This document shows positions 24,565-36,596 of a DNA stretch of 64,000 nt, piece after piece (position 1 is the stretch's first letter; each line of letters starts with the position of its first letter). A program made the position numbers and the translations under genes. This DNA comes from Gigaspora rosea (lineage: Eukaryota > Glomeromycota > Glomeromycetes > Diversisporales > Gigasporaceae), in the NCBI GenBank assembly GCA_003550325.1, contig QKWP01000006.1, positions 415,612 to 479,611 of the forward strand. The letters run 5' to 3'. The notes under the pieces were generated by a model, which saw only the letters and a list, made by a program, of their open reading frames with translations, had not been told where the DNA came from and did not search any database.

Positions 24565-24822
24565 CTGACATAGCTACCCAGTAGAACTATGAAAGATCGT
24601 TGCAAATGCACCAATTTACCTTTTTTAACAATCGATTCTTAATACTACCTACTGCGCACTAACAAAAAATTTTCTGTAAAATTTTAATATAAGATAAGCT
24701 CTAACTTTAGTCACGTTAACGTATGCTTTTGTTATTTTAAAAATTCGACAGTTTTGATTAGTATAGATCATCTGAGTGGTGCATTTGCAACAATCTTTAG
24801 AGGACGTAGTTAGCGACCTAAT
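24565..24822. mobile_element. Possible small MITE
   Basis: An inverted pair AAAGATCGTTGCAAATGCACC (24591) and GGTGCATTTGCAACAATCTTT (ending about 24799) encloses ~170 bp. Weaker pairing continues outwards (TAGCTA/TAGCGA blocks). No clean target duplication found. Confidence 0.45.
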
Positions 24823-25335
24823 TAAATATTTTGAGCATCAAATGTGTAAAATTATTTAGTTCTAATTTTCTAAAATCAGGTTAAAGATTAGCATATATGT
24901 ATGAATAAATATATATACAAATGTACATATATAAATACGTACGTACATACGTACATATGCACATATGTAACTTCAATAGCATACAAAAAAGATTTGATTA
25001 ATCTAAAAATAGTGTTTTTAAACTAAGATATTTTTCTAAAAAAACCCCTAACCTAAAAGGACAACATTAGTAGCACTCACCCTAACCCTACGGTCTAAAG
25101 AACAACATAATTAGCACTCAGACATTACTAGCGCTCACTCTAAATCCTAAAAGATTTTAGAAGCATTAAACATAGGAATTTATAGCTTTGTAAATAAACT
25201 GCTATTATCATTTTCAAAGTTTACTTACTATCTTCGTTTCAATATACGAACTATGTAAAAAAAAGGTATAAAGCCTGAAAAAAAAGTAACACGTAGAACT
25301 AAAATTTCAGCAAGAACTATAATCAGAAGTTTTAA
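24823..25335. other. AT-rich spacer with TACGTA/TACATA microsatellite
   Basis: 24915-24970 is an irregular (ACGTACAT)n/(ATAC)n microsatellite. CCCTAACCCTA-like words at 25025-25100 are isolated and not a telomere array. No gene. Confidence 0.4.
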
Positions 25336-25707
25336 TTGCCAATCCAGATAAGATCGGCAATATTTCTATATTTAGAATTGGGGCAAAACAAATATATAAA
25401 CAAGGTAGTACAAAATCTGGATCAGGTCTGTATATATAAAATTTTTATATAAGTTAAGAATTTTAAAGACTTTTTTACTCATATCTTCTTATCTACTAGT
25501 CCAATTTTAATGAAAATTTACTAGTAGATGCACAAGAACCTGCTCTACAACTTTATTTATATTAAAATATAATATTTACTTAGTACAAAAAAACTTTTTA
25601 TTAGGCCTAAAACAGATTTACTAATATATTGTTTATATATTTGTTTATCCCCAATTCCAAATATGGTAATAATATAGCTATAATGCTGATCTTATCCAGA
25701 TTGGTAA
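25336..25707. mobile_element. TTAA-flanked MITE, 372 bp (piggyBac-like target)
   Basis: Inverted termini TTRCCAATCYGGATAAGATC continue for ~75 bp, including GAATTGGGGMWAAACAAATAT. They abut TTAA on both sides (25332-25335 and 25708-25711). A relative with the same terminal words and TTAA flanks lies at 44273-44793. TTAA is the piggyBac target, but because the word is palindromic the target duplication is suggestive, not proof. No coding. Confidence 0.7.
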
Positions 25708-26080
25708 TTAAAAGTAGTAATGAAAAATATATAAAACCTAAAAAATAAATTTGATAAGTTAATAAAAGAAGAATATTAAACAGGTTACTATAAATTTGTT
25801 CAAAAGTCCATATGTACACACCCTTTTTTGGTTATCAACCAACGTTTTACCTGCTTTTACGTTTGTTAATAAAGTTTCAAAGATACGTAAAGAAAAAAAT
25901 TGCGTAATTCTAAAAAAAAGGACATATTACTTCTTTTATTATCTCTTCACGTTTTCTCACACTCTCCTTTCTATTTACTAGTTTGTTATACAAAGAAAGA
26001 GAACAAAAGTAGAAAAAGTTCAATCATATCATAATCGAACTTCATATTTATCTGTCAAAAATAAACTCACTCCATAATTA

Positions 26081-26186
26081 TTAGTATAATGTGACCTATA
26101 GTATATAGGTGGATATTGATAACCCTAGTATTAGTATAATATGACCGATAATATATAAGGTGGATATTGATAACCCTAGTATAAAT
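26081..26186. repeat. 50-bp tandem duplication
   Basis: TTAGTATAATRTGACC...GGTGGATATTGATAACCCTAG occurs twice with a 50-bp period (26081 and 26131). Non-coding. Confidence 0.75.
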
Positions 26187-26219
26187 AATATTTATTCAAG
26201 GAAAAATAAATTTGTTGCA

Positions 26220-26660
26220 CCCGCGGCATGTCGCACCCCCTGCTTCGACCAATCAAATCGCACGATTTTATAGGCAAAAAATTTTATTTTTTAAAAATTT
26301 AAAATTTTACTTAATAAAGTATAAAATATATATAAAATAGCATATTATATAACGTAAAATTTTATTTTGAACAACTTTTTCTAAGTCGCAAGATAGGTTG
26401 TCTTAGTAAAAAAACCGTTTTATAAGAAAATCAAAATTTCCCAAAGTCATCATATATAAAACTTTTTTTTTACTAAAATAATCTACTTTTTAACTTAGAA
26501 AGAAGTTGTTTAGCGTAAAATTTTACATGTAATACTTGAACATAAATATAGATTATATTAGTAAAAAAAAGTTTTATATGTGCTAACGATCGAAATTTTT
26601 GATTTTTCTTATAAAACTACCTCTTTTGGAATTTTCCCAAAAATGACCACCTCTACATTA
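26220..26660. mobile_element. Decayed foldback element
   Basis: Imperfect inverted arms share CGTAAAATTTTA, AACAACTT, CTAAGT and TTAGTAAAAAAA (for example 26362-26450 against 26460-26530). They resemble the arm words AACAACTTTACTTAGG of the palindromes at 33553 and 62964. A GC-rich patch CACCCGCGGCATGTCGCACC lies at the left edge. No gene. Confidence 0.4.
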
Positions 26661-26699
26661 CAACCTCAAACCTTGTTAGCCCTCCAATACCTTTTTCAG

Positions 26700-27430
26700 A
26701 CATAGAAACAAGATAATGTCACCAAAAATAACACATTGTGGATTACATCACAATGTGTATGGTTATGTAATAATGATAATGCTACTCAGACTATTGACCT
26801 CACTAATTTAATTACTTCTTTTCTTGAGACAGACTCAAATAATTTTCTAAATACTCTAGAAGACATAGAACAATTAGAAATTAATTTACCAGAAGTATAT
26901 GACACAGAAGAAATAAACCCAAACTTGGAGCTAGATGACATACAAATGAAACATTATCAGTTCCAATTACAAATCAAGAAAAAGTCATACCTGAAAAATT
27001 AAGCAGAATTATACAAGATATTATCCAACCTTGTGGACCTCTAAGAAGACTTCTATTCATCTGTATACTGGAATAACATATCAAGAGAAATTACAGAAAA
27101 TTCTCAAATGAATTAAGACTCGAACTCAAAACAGACAAGACCAAAATAAACTGCTTGAAGCCTATTATTACCTTGGTAACCTTATAGACAAGTACCCTAA
27201 TGCCCATGAAGATATTCAATCTATAATTGAGAAAACTCAAGGAGAAAGAAGAGCCCGAGACACCTGGAAGTGTGCCAAACAGATGAAATTGCTTTTCTCC
27301 AACTGACCTATAGAAAACATCTCTCGAACCACTTATATTACTTATACAATGATTACAAGGTTAACTGATACTGTACTTTCTCAAGTCCTTCTCCAAATTA
27401 GTACTCATAGAGTTCGTTCTTAAAGGGGAG
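26700..27430 (+). pseudogene. Unknown relic upstream of a possible LTR
   Basis: A coding-like stretch with acidic, L/E-rich sequence in 26736-27002 (for example NTLEDIEQLEINLPEVYDTE) and further coding-like composition to about 27420. I do not recognise the family. It ends directly in a purine-rich tract and the LTR-like sequence at 27436, so it may be the 3' part of a retroelement or a captured gene. Broken in several places; treated as a fossil. Confidence 0.4.
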
Positions 27431-27435
27431 AGAAA

Positions 27436-27901
27436 TGTTATAGAATAGTTTGTTAATTTTGGTAGAAATTAGTTGAAAAATTAGAACTTAATAAGAAAAT
27501 TTTGTAATGACTGTATTTAGTAATAGTGATATGTGAAATTGATGTGCAATGATACTCAATGACGCTTAGCGACGCTTAATGATGCTTAGTGATGCTTAAT
27601 GACGCTTAGCGAAGCTTAACGATGCTTAGCGATGCTTAGCTCAATAGATATATAAACCCACTTTATTTCTCTTAGTTTTAGATAGATCCAGACATTGTAC
27701 TTATATTATCCTTATATTTATCCTTCTCTATTATTATTAATAAACTCTTGGGATTTACGCTTAGCGACGCTTAGCTCAATAGATATATAAACCCACTTTA
27801 TTTCTCTTAGTTTTAGATAGATCCAGACATTGTACTTATATTATCCTTATATTTATCCTTCTCTATTATTATTAATAAACTCTTGGGATTTCTAAAGAAC
27901 A
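27436..27901 (+). mobile_element. Possible LTR (solo or 3' LTR) of a retroelement fossil
   Basis: AAAGGGGAGAGAAA, a classic polypurine tract, is followed at once by TGTTATAGAATAG; the sequence could close at ...AAAGAACA (27901). Inside are a minisatellite (27545-27640) and a 135-bp tandem duplication (about 27625-27757 and 27758-27892). No partner LTR was found in the window, so family (Copia-like by the TGTTA start) and age are uncertain. Confidence 0.42.
27545..27640. repeat. 9-bp minisatellite GATGCTTAR
   Basis: About ten copies of GAYGCTTAR(C/T) with single-base variants. Part of the array is copied again by the adjacent 135-bp duplication. Confidence 0.85.
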
Positions 27902-28979
27902 GACACCTTGGAATAGCCCTCTTGTTAAATTAATAAATAAATAAACTGTTTATTATCTCTTGTTGTTTTATACCAAACTGCCTTAGAGAAGTGTGTAGTT
28001 TCTTACAGACATATAAGAAACTATACTTCCCTCTTGCACACCGCTTCACACCCAAAGTAAGTAATCTCAGGAGCCGTGTGATTGTTACTTTATCATAATT
28101 AAAGAAGACTTCCGGTACTGTAACAATATATACTTTTGTGATTAGACAGCAAGAATGTAAAAAAACCTTTGACACATAACCCAATATAAGCTTTTTCAAA
28201 AATTAATAACATGTAATCCTCTGGTACTCCAATTAGTAAAGAAAATGCTCACTAGTGTTCCACTATGTAGCATCTGACTTATGACAAAAAAAGTCAAAAT
28301 ACTATTGCTAACAGACTTTAAAAATTTTAATATAAGCACCATGAAAGACATACAGGCATTTAAAGAATTAATGAACAGTTATACAAACTGGCCTTTTATA
28401 GAGTATTTGGTAAAAGAAATAACTAAAGGATTTGGATTTAATTTTACCAGTACAAGGGTTAAGAAAGTCCAAGAAAATTTAAAATCGTTGGATCTAAACC
28501 TGGCATCTTTTAAAGACTATATACAAGATGAAATTAGAAAAGTCAGAATATGTGGACTATTTATAGAAGAATATTTATTACCAGGAGAATTTTTTAGGTG
28601 CAGATCTGCGCAGATTTTTAAACCCCAATAATAATCAAAAATCTGCGAAGATCTGTGACCCCACAATTATAGTTGAAGAAAAATTTTTAACAAATTATGC
28701 GCAGATTTTTAGAAATATATAAATCTGCGCAAATTTTTATTAAATAATAAAAAGTGCAATAACCTGAATTAAGCTTAATTCGGGCCAAAATTTAGAGTGA
28801 CTCTAATTCCGTGCTACCCTTACCCTAGTATGATATTATTATTATTATCATTATATTATTATAATTATTATTATTATTATTATTATAAATATTAAATGCT
28901 AATTTTTCATATATTAAAAATATTTTACAAAAATAATAAAAAAATATATATTTTTATTAAAAAAAAAAAACTACAAAAC

Positions 28980-29460
28980 ATATTACAAGAGACACTACAA
29001 AAACACACACAAACACCATAAAGATACCACAGCACAAATGTCATAAAGACCACCACAAACGGCATAAAGACCACCACAAACAGAATAGAGACACTACAAA
29101 AATGGCGAAGAAATACACACAATCGCATAAAGACACCACACAAATCATCGTAAAGACACCACAACCACTATAGGGAAACCACTACACAAACGCTGTAGAA
29201 ATACGCAAAAACTGATGAAAAACCTATTGAGAACTCAACTAAAACGATGAACCTATGAAAAAACCCATGAAAAACTTGCCAAAGAAAATGAAAAAACCTA
29301 CTAAATCACCAAAATGATGAGAAATTTGCCAATCTAAATACGACTTCACGAAGTTCTAAGGTTGCTCCAACTACGGCTCCAACTATGGCTCCAACTACGG
29401 CTCCAACAACAGCTCCAACAACGGCTCTAGTAATGGCTCCAACGGATTCCTCATCTACAT
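28980..29460. repeat. Degenerate minisatellites
   Basis: 28980-29210 has repeated CATAAAGACACCACAAAC-like units (~20-25 bp). 29350-29440 has a 12-bp GCTCCAACTACG repeat, seven or more copies with variants. Translations look protein-like only because of the repetition. Confidence 0.7.
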
Positions 29461-29539
29461 TTATGGCATTCAACAGATAGATTCCTCTTCTACATTCTCG
29501 GCGTCCAATTTCAGCACTTCACCAAAGTACAAGCCTAAA

Positions 29540-30110
29540 ATAAAAAAAGTAAGTTAATAATAATAAATAAATAAACAAATAAAAGAAGAAACTAGAAACT
29601 TATCTTTAAGTACAAGTTTTAGTGTTTCTGGGCTCTAATGACGTTGATGGCTTTTAATAAAAAAAATAAAAAAAATATACGATAGTAGAAAAAAAAAATA
29701 TTTATACCTTGATCGCCAATCTGAAAAATGATTGGCTGATCATATAGGAGGTACGTACGATAAATAAAAATTAATAAAAATTAATAAAAAAAAATCTGCA
29801 TTATAAAAAAAATAAAAATTAAAAAAATTAGAAAAATAAAAAAAAATAGATTTAAGTAACGATAAAAATAAAAAAAAAATAATAAAAATAAAAAAATCAT
29901 TTAAAAAAAAAATTAAATAAAAAAATCATTTAAAAAAAAATTAAATAAAAAAATCATTTAAAAAAAAAATTAAATAAAAAAATTATTTAAAAAAAAATTA
30001 AATTAAAAAAACGCATTAAAAAAATAAAAACTTAAAATAAAAAAAGATAAAAAAAATAAAAAAATTAAAAAAAAATTAAATAAACAAAATAAAGAAAAAC
30101 AAACACACCC
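29540..30110. repeat. A-rich low-complexity tract before the gap
   Basis: Mostly A with AAATTAAATAAAAAAATC units repeating around 29890-30000. It ends in a C-run (CCCCCCCCCCACCCCCCC) that abuts the N gap; A-rich sequence resumes after it (30430-30525). The gap is probably a low-complexity assembly failure. Confidence 0.75.
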
Positions 30111-30132
30111 CCCCCCCCACCCCCCCCACCAC

Positions 30133-30429
30133 NNNNNNNNNNNNNNNNNNNNNNNNNNNNNNNNNNNNNNNNNNNNNNNNNNNNNNNNNNNNNNNNNNNN
30201 NNNNNNNNNNNNNNNNNNNNNNNNNNNNNNNNNNNNNNNNNNNNNNNNNNNNNNNNNNNNNNNNNNNNNNNNNNNNNNNNNNNNNNNNNNNNNNNNNNNN
30301 NNNNNNNNNNNNNNNNNNNNNNNNNNNNNNNNNNNNNNNNNNNNNNNNNNNNNNNNNNNNNNNNNNNNNNNNNNNNNNNNNNNNNNNNNNNNNNNNNNNN
30401 NNNNNNNNNNNNNNNNNNNNNNNNNNNNN
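30133..30429. other. Assembly gap (297 N)
   Basis: Unknown bases. Any frame crossing this interval is meaningless. Confidence 1.
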
Positions 30430-30578
30430 AAAAAAAAAAAAAAAGAAAAAAAAAGAAGAAAAAAAATGAAGAAAAAAAAAAGAAGAAAAAAAAAGAAGAA
30501 AAAAAAAGAAAAAAAAACCGGTTATTAAATAATAATAATAATATAAAAAAAAGTGTATATGTACATACATACATATGG

Positions 30579-30637
30579 AATAAAAGTAAATTCTGGTTAT
30601 TCTTATTATAGGAATAACCAGAAATTTACTTTTATTC
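30579..30637. repeat. Hairpin with ~25-bp stem
   Basis: GAATAAAAGTAAATT..CTGGTTATTC pairs with GAATAACCAG..AATTTACTTTTATTC around a short loop. A second perfect hairpin, AGATTATAATAGGCA-G-TGCCTATTATAATCT, lies at about 30784-30814. Confidence 0.85.
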
Positions 30638-33552
30638 TCACCATCGGTTTTATTCTTAAAAAAAATAAAAATAAGAAAATAAAAAAATGCGCTTTTTTTA
30701 TTTATTGTTTTGTTTTGTTTATTGTTTTTCCCATGTTCTTGCTGCAGGTAAGTATAGTAGTTATAATTTTGGAGATTATCACAGATTATAATAGGCAGTG
30801 CCTATTATAATCTGCGAAGATTATACTTTTTAAAAATTTGCACAGATTTTAGTCAAAATCTGCGAATAACTGGAAAAATCTAAATTTTGAAGATTTTTGC
30901 AATTTTTTAAACAAGATTCTGCACTGATTTGATAAACTTGAAGATCACTGCAGATTATTAATATTTTTAATTTTCCGATGATTGTGTAATATGTTTTAGG
31001 TGAACCCTTGTGGACTTATTAAGAAAAAAACATAAAACCCAAAGCATTTCAAGTAATATTGCATCTCTTAGCCCCATTCAGAGCCAGCATCAATAATCGA
31101 ATTGATTATATCAAATTTATAACCAAATACAAACATTTGAACCATGCAGTTAGATGGATTAATATGTATGAAAAAGGTGTGTATTATCCAAAATTGATAT
31201 TAAAAATGCATATAGAATTTTATTTGTGTATCACATAGACCAGGTCCTACAAGAAATGAAGTATAGAAAAGACATATACTTCGACAAAGCTTTGGCTTTC
31301 AAAAATTGAGCATCAGGTAATATTGTCTATAAATTTGCATATATAATCACATAGATTGCCAATAAGAAAGGAATCAGATCAATTATCCATTACATAAACA
31401 ACTTTCTAATAATATCAAAAGCTAATGGTTAAGGAGATCTTGCCAATTTCTAAAAATTTTAAATATACTAATAGTACCTTTTAAGGAATCGTATCTAGAA
31501 GGCCCTAGCACATGCATTATGTTTTTAGGAATAATAATAAATACAAAGTTAATATCATATAGTTCTATCACAAAAAAAAGAAAAATAAAAGAATTATTAA
31601 TCAACTGGAAATGCAAAAAATAGAGCTACAAAAAGAACCTCCAGTCCATTGTAGGGTTATAGATATGGATTTGTCAAGTGCTTCTACAAGAAAGACTATT
31701 TGTACAATAGTTTATAAGAGCACAAGAAGTAACCAGAGACCTGAATTACCATATAAGAATGACCAAACCAATAATTGCTAATATACAATAGTAGATTAAT
31801 ATAATCCAAAAATGGCTAGACACATATTTAATAAAAGACAAATTATAGCAGCAGCCTAATATATTTTATCTAAGTACTAACATGTTGAATATTAGAGGAA
31901 GCGCAACATTTAAAAAGTATTTCTTTGCATTTAAATAGTCCAATTAAGAGGTTATTGTAAAACATAATATTCAAGAACATAAATATTGTAGCAGTATAAA
32001 CATTTTCTCTGCTATGAACTAGATGGAAGCTAATTATTTGGCTAACAACATAGCCAATACAAAAGTCTACTTCACAGGTTTTTGCAAAAACCAAAAAATC
32101 AATACATAATTACACAAATGTATGAAATACAAATTCAAAGAAATTTTTCACTGAAATTAGAACATATACTTAGCAAACAAAATACAGATGCAGCCTGCTA
32201 TCTAGAAGCAGTCACAAAGAGTACCTAGCAAACAATCCCTAGCACAATTTTTCTAACTAGATGTTCTAAATGAATATGCTAACACAATTTCCTTTATCTC
32301 ATCATTATTCCAATAGGTTCGGACAACCAGCAAGTCAGGAAAAAATGAAGCAAGAAAAACTCATAGTAAGCAGCAGTACAGGAGTTTGGTACAGGAAAAA
32401 AGAAACAGCAAGTAACAACAAGTTTCAATAGCATAAAGCTACTAGATCAACAAGTAGCATATATTTTGAATACAAACCTTTTCAAGCACAAGACCTATGA
32501 AGCAATTGTCAAACAGTATCAAGCATTAGCTACTGAACACCAATAGCAAAACAGATATAGGACTATATGGCCCATATCAAAAAATTTATAATCAAGTTAT
32601 GAAAATGATAAGCAAAGATACATTCCCTCCAACAATTACATTATATTTAGCAGCACTAAAGTTAACTACAACAAAAATGCATATGACTGGATGCTGGTTA
32701 AATATGACCCATTAGTAAAGGAAATTATTAAAACAATTGAATTAAACTACAAGCACAAACCAATAAAGCAGAAAATGCATATTACAAGAGCCCAATTAAA
32801 ATATATAAGGTGCAGCCTGAACTTCAATGAATTAGACAATTTTTTATTTTGAGCAGTAGCTCTATTAGTGTTTTATAGATTAGCTTGCCTTGGTGAGTTA
32901 TTACCAGATTGCAAATCTGATAGAAGCAAAACTCTTTGCCTAAAAGCACTTAAATTCAAGAAAGCCAACATTGTAATATTTGCAATCATATAACTAGCAA
33001 GAACAAAAAAACTACAAATTGGCGATAAGGATGACATTAATCATAAACTTAACTAATAAAAAATTATGTCCCGTCTTGTTACTCATACTATACATCATTA
33101 GATGTACTAGCCCCAAAAAGCCTAATAGCGAGACCCTGTTTGTAAAGAGTAATAAAGCATGGGCTACTAAATGATAGTTTTGCAAAAAAATCCAAGCAAT
33201 TCTATCTGATACAGACATGGCAGGCCATAGCCTTAGAGCTCGAGGGACTACAAAACTAGTTTCTATATATAAAAGTATTTTTTTACTAAGCAAAGCATTT
33301 ATAATTTCTAATTAAACTTTGCAGAACCAACTTTTCTGATTTTAATGATAGTTAAATTATTAAATCATATTAGTATATAGAATGATATGAATATTTATTA
33401 ATTGTTTACTATAGGGCCTTTTATTATGATTGGAAATATGCTATATTTTACTTCTATATAAGGCAATTAGTAAAACTGCGCCAATTTTTACTATTAATTT
33501 TTGACTCTTTAACTACAAATTATATTTAAATAATATCATATTATACAGTTAA

Positions 33553-34600
33553 CAGGCATTGGACATGTCCCATTCATTGCTTTCTATAATTAAAATTTTT
33601 AAAAAAATATATGAATTTACTATAAACTTTGAGCTGAAGATCCTATTCAGCTTGACTAACTAACTTCAAATTAAATTCTTTGGGAAAGTATAGAGTGAAA
33701 GGAGGAGAAAAAAGTAGTACAAAAATCGAATTTAAATTTTGCCAATTTTGCACCTTTTCAAAATGTAACTTCACCAAAAACAAAAATTTACTAATTTTAA
33801 ATGAGCAGTTATGTGTAAAATCGTGCTCTGGACAACTTTACTTAGGCGACCAAAGAAGGTTACCTTGTAAGAAAAATGTCTTGTCTATATACTAAAGTTA
33901 AAAATTTTCAGTTTGTAATATAAAACCCCTTTTTTTATCAAGATAACCAACCTGCTTGGCCTTTAAGTAAACTTTTTCAGGGGGTATTTCTATTTGCCCA
34001 TGGTCAAAATGCGTTTTCTCAGTCTTTTTCTGGGTGAAAAATAGAGTTAAAGTTAGACAAAAAAATTTTTTTTAAAAAAAAATTATTTGTATAACTTTAA
34101 CCCTATTTTTCACCCAGAAAAAGGCCGAGAAAACACGTTTTGACCATGGGCGAGTAGAAATACCCCCTGAACAAGTTTACTTAGAGGCCCAAAGCAGGTT
34201 ATCTTGATAAAAAAAGGGGTTTTATATTACAAACTGAAAATTTTTAACTTTAATATATAGACAACCCATGTTTCTTACAAGGTAACCTTCTTTGGTCGCC
34301 TAAGTAAAGTTGTTCAGAGCACGATTTTACACATAATGCTCATTTAAAATTAGTAAATTTTTGTTTTTAGTGAAGTTACATTTTGAAAAGATGCAAAATT
34401 GGCAAAATATAAATTTGATTTTTGTACTACTTTTTTCTTCTCTTCTCGCTCTATATTCCCAAAGAATTTAATTTGAAGTTAATTAGTCAAGCTGAATAGG
34501 ATCTTCAGCTCAAAGTTTATAGTAAATTCATATGTTTTTTTTAAAATTTTAATTATAGAAAGCAATTGAATTTATTTTAAGAGGACATATCTTATGCCTG
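33553..34600. mobile_element. 1,048-bp palindromic element, TTAA-flanked
   Basis: The two halves are near-perfect inverted copies meeting at about 34075. Termini are CAGGCAT...ATGCCTG with TTAA on both sides (33549-33552, 34601-34604). Arm landmarks are GACATGTCC, TTGCTTTCTATAATTAAAA, AACTTTACTTAGGCGACCAAAG and GTAGAAATACCCCCTG. There is no coding; apparent frames are arm translations. A sister with a different centre starts at 62964. Spontaneous hairpin extrusion and transposition from a single-ended or TTAA-specific element are both possible. Confidence 0.8.
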
Positions 34601-34604
34601 TTAA

Positions 34605-35456
34605 CTCTCTTTATAATCATACCTTTAGAATACAAAAAACTATAATTATAAAGAGGTGTAACTAAAATAAAGGTTACTTCTATATAGTCACAATTATATT
34701 ACAAATATAAAATAACTATATAGGGGTTTTTATTAAAAATCAACTTTTGAGAGTAGGGTAAATATAGATTATTTATTATACGATTTTAGTGGTACAATGA
34801 GATTTATATAGAAAATAAAACTGGCTACAAATAAAACTTATTACAGTTATTATTACTTTAGCCAAAAATTTTATAATATGTAGTACAAAATACTCTTTTT
34901 AACACTTTTAGAAGATTACTTTACCATGTAATTGTAGATTAGTTATGAATTTAGAATTAATTTTTATAAAATATAACACAATTCTTGTATAGCTCATATA
35001 TGAATTATAAGATCTTTCCTTACTTTAGAGAATGCGCTAACCATTTGGATAAGATTTTCAAAACTAATTTTATATTGTATATTTGCATATTGTAATATGC
35101 ATATTTGCAATTGTATATTTGTAATTTGCAATTTGCAATTTGCAAATATGCATATACTTCACAACTTATAGTTTTAATTATAGCAAACTACAAATTAGCA
35201 CAGTATTTATTTGAGCTTCCAACATGTTTTGAATTACTTCAACATAAATTTATATATAATTTTTTAAGCAACTACAAAATTTATGTTTTTTTGAATCAAA
35301 TTGTTTGTTAGGTAGATAGATTAATAATCACTGATCGTTAAAGACCATTTCAAAAGAATTTACAAGTAGCTTAAAGAACATGTTACTAGCTATTTTGTGC
35401 TTATATGAACTGCGCAATCACTGACTAATTAAAACTTGATAAGGGCGTAAGTAATT
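34605..35456. other. AT-rich spacer; short ATTTGCA repeat
   Basis: 35095-35155 is an irregular ATTTGCA/TATGCAA repeat. An inverted pair of TTATAAAGAGG/CTCTTTATAA words near 34605-34665 suggests a small MITE remnant. No gene. Confidence 0.4.
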
Positions 35457-35690
35457 ATTGTCACGGCTGATGCTGAAGTTGGCTGATGCTGAAGCTTTGA
35501 CCTATTTTGTGTATAAAATTTTAAAATTTTTTTTGGATGTTTTTTTTGCTTTTGTCTTATAGGGTTAGAGTAGGGTTTGGGTGTAGATTTTATATTTATA
35601 GAGTATATATGGATTTTAGCAGGGCTTATAGTTTCCAATTAAGACCCCTGAGCTTCAGCATCAGCCAACTTCAGCATCAGCTGTGACAAT
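35457..35690. mobile_element. MITE, ~234 bp, GTCACRGCTGATGC termini
   Basis: Inverted termini TTGTCACGGCTGATGCTGAAG and CTTCAGCATCAGCTGTGACAA; each end contains the sub-repeat GCTGATGCTGAAG twice. TTA/ATT words flank both ends, as in PIF/Harbinger-type MITEs, though the duplication is ambiguous in this AT context. A second copy, opposite orientation, is at 61441-61671. Confidence 0.78.
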
Positions 35691-35699
35691 TATTATGTT

Positions 35700-36596
35700 C
35701 ATGTACATAGTACTATGTAAGTATAATGTTATATAATATAATTATGCATGAATAAATTAATTACTATTATAAGTTATGACAAATTAATATATGTACACAA
35801 ATTAAATCAAAAAAGTATCAGTATGTATATCATATATATATAAATTATATATGTGTAACTATGTGTAAACAAATTAATTACTATTGTTAATTTAATTATA
35901 ATTAAGCAATTTATTAGTAAAATTGTATATAAATAAATTAATTGAAAATTTATATATTAGTATTTAAAGTTAATTATTGATTATTCAAATTACATGCAGT
36001 CAACAAATCGAAAGATGGCTAAGTAGGGATGCAATGCTTATTAGATACATGCACTACTCCAAGCCAAGCAAATCAATATTATTAAAGTTCAGACATATGA
36101 TGTTTATCGATTTTTGGATCTAGTAATTATAAGATAGCAGAACAATAAAGATCAACAGCATGGGAAAATTTTTTCTATCAACTTTCGGATCCAGTAATTA
36201 TAAGGAAATCATGAGAAAACATCTAAGCATAGCTAAGTATAAACGAGTATATATAATAAGTAGTTGTGTGATGTAGTCGCCCTAAACCAAAAATAAATAA
36301 TAAAATATATAAATACAAAATAACATTGCTTGAATAATGCCAGAATTAAACTTTATTTGATCAAAATTTTAAATTACACTTTTGTATGTTATTTTTACAT
36401 TTATAAGAAAGTCTAATTTAGAAATTTTGTATCAAATTCAGATACTTGTAGCTAATTTGAAAATTAGTAGGACACATAATGAATCTGTGAACATTTATTT
36501 TTCAGTAATAAAAATATAGTTTTCAATAAAAATTTTTGATTATATTGAAGCAATATATACTAGCCAGAAATTATATTATCAAAATTACATTTTTAT
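35700..36596. other. AT-rich spacer, no gene
   Basis: Two near-copies of TTTGGATC(T/C)AGTAATTATAAG (36112 and 36185) are the only structure I see. Confidence 0.4.

Larger units (their letters stand above)
28602..30993. mobile_element. 2.4-kb non-coding insertion with 9-bp target duplication
   Basis: Flanked by TTTTAGGTG on both sides (28593-28601 and 30994-31002); the sequence outside the two copies is continuous with the DIRS-like fossil. No long terminal inverted repeats, but both subterminal zones are dense in AATCTGCGCAGATT-like words (28602-28740 and 30780-30980), as expected of transposase-binding repeats. A 9-bp duplication with weak ends suits a Mutator-like (MULE) or other non-autonomous DNA element. 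Inside are minisatellites, an A-rich tract, hairpins and the assembly gap, so the true length is unknown. No coding frame. Confidence 0.65.
28281..33300 (+). mobile_element. DIRS/Ngaro-type tyrosine-recombinase retroelement fossil
   Basis: Ordered remains of a YR-retroelement on the plus strand. 28281-28600 is the region just upstream of the RT palm (GFGFNFTSTRVKKVQENL style). 31005-31900 is RT and RNase H-like sequence. 32600-33300 is a tyrosine-recombinase domain including an AGHSLRARGTT box, the HxxR motif, near 33215. RT plus a tyrosine recombinase in place of an integrase defines this group. The copy is old and heavily broken (well over ten breaks). It was split by the insertion at 28602-30993. 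Split direct repeats or inverted ends could not be located, so the limits are approximate. Confidence 0.7.

Noticed and set aside
30065-30574. Two long minus-strand frames across the N gap
   Set aside because: Most of the length is unknown bases translated as X, flanked by A- and C-runs; an artefact.
33012-33293. 93-aa minus-strand protein
   Set aside because: It lies opposite the recombinase region of the DIRS-like fossil and is its antisense shadow.
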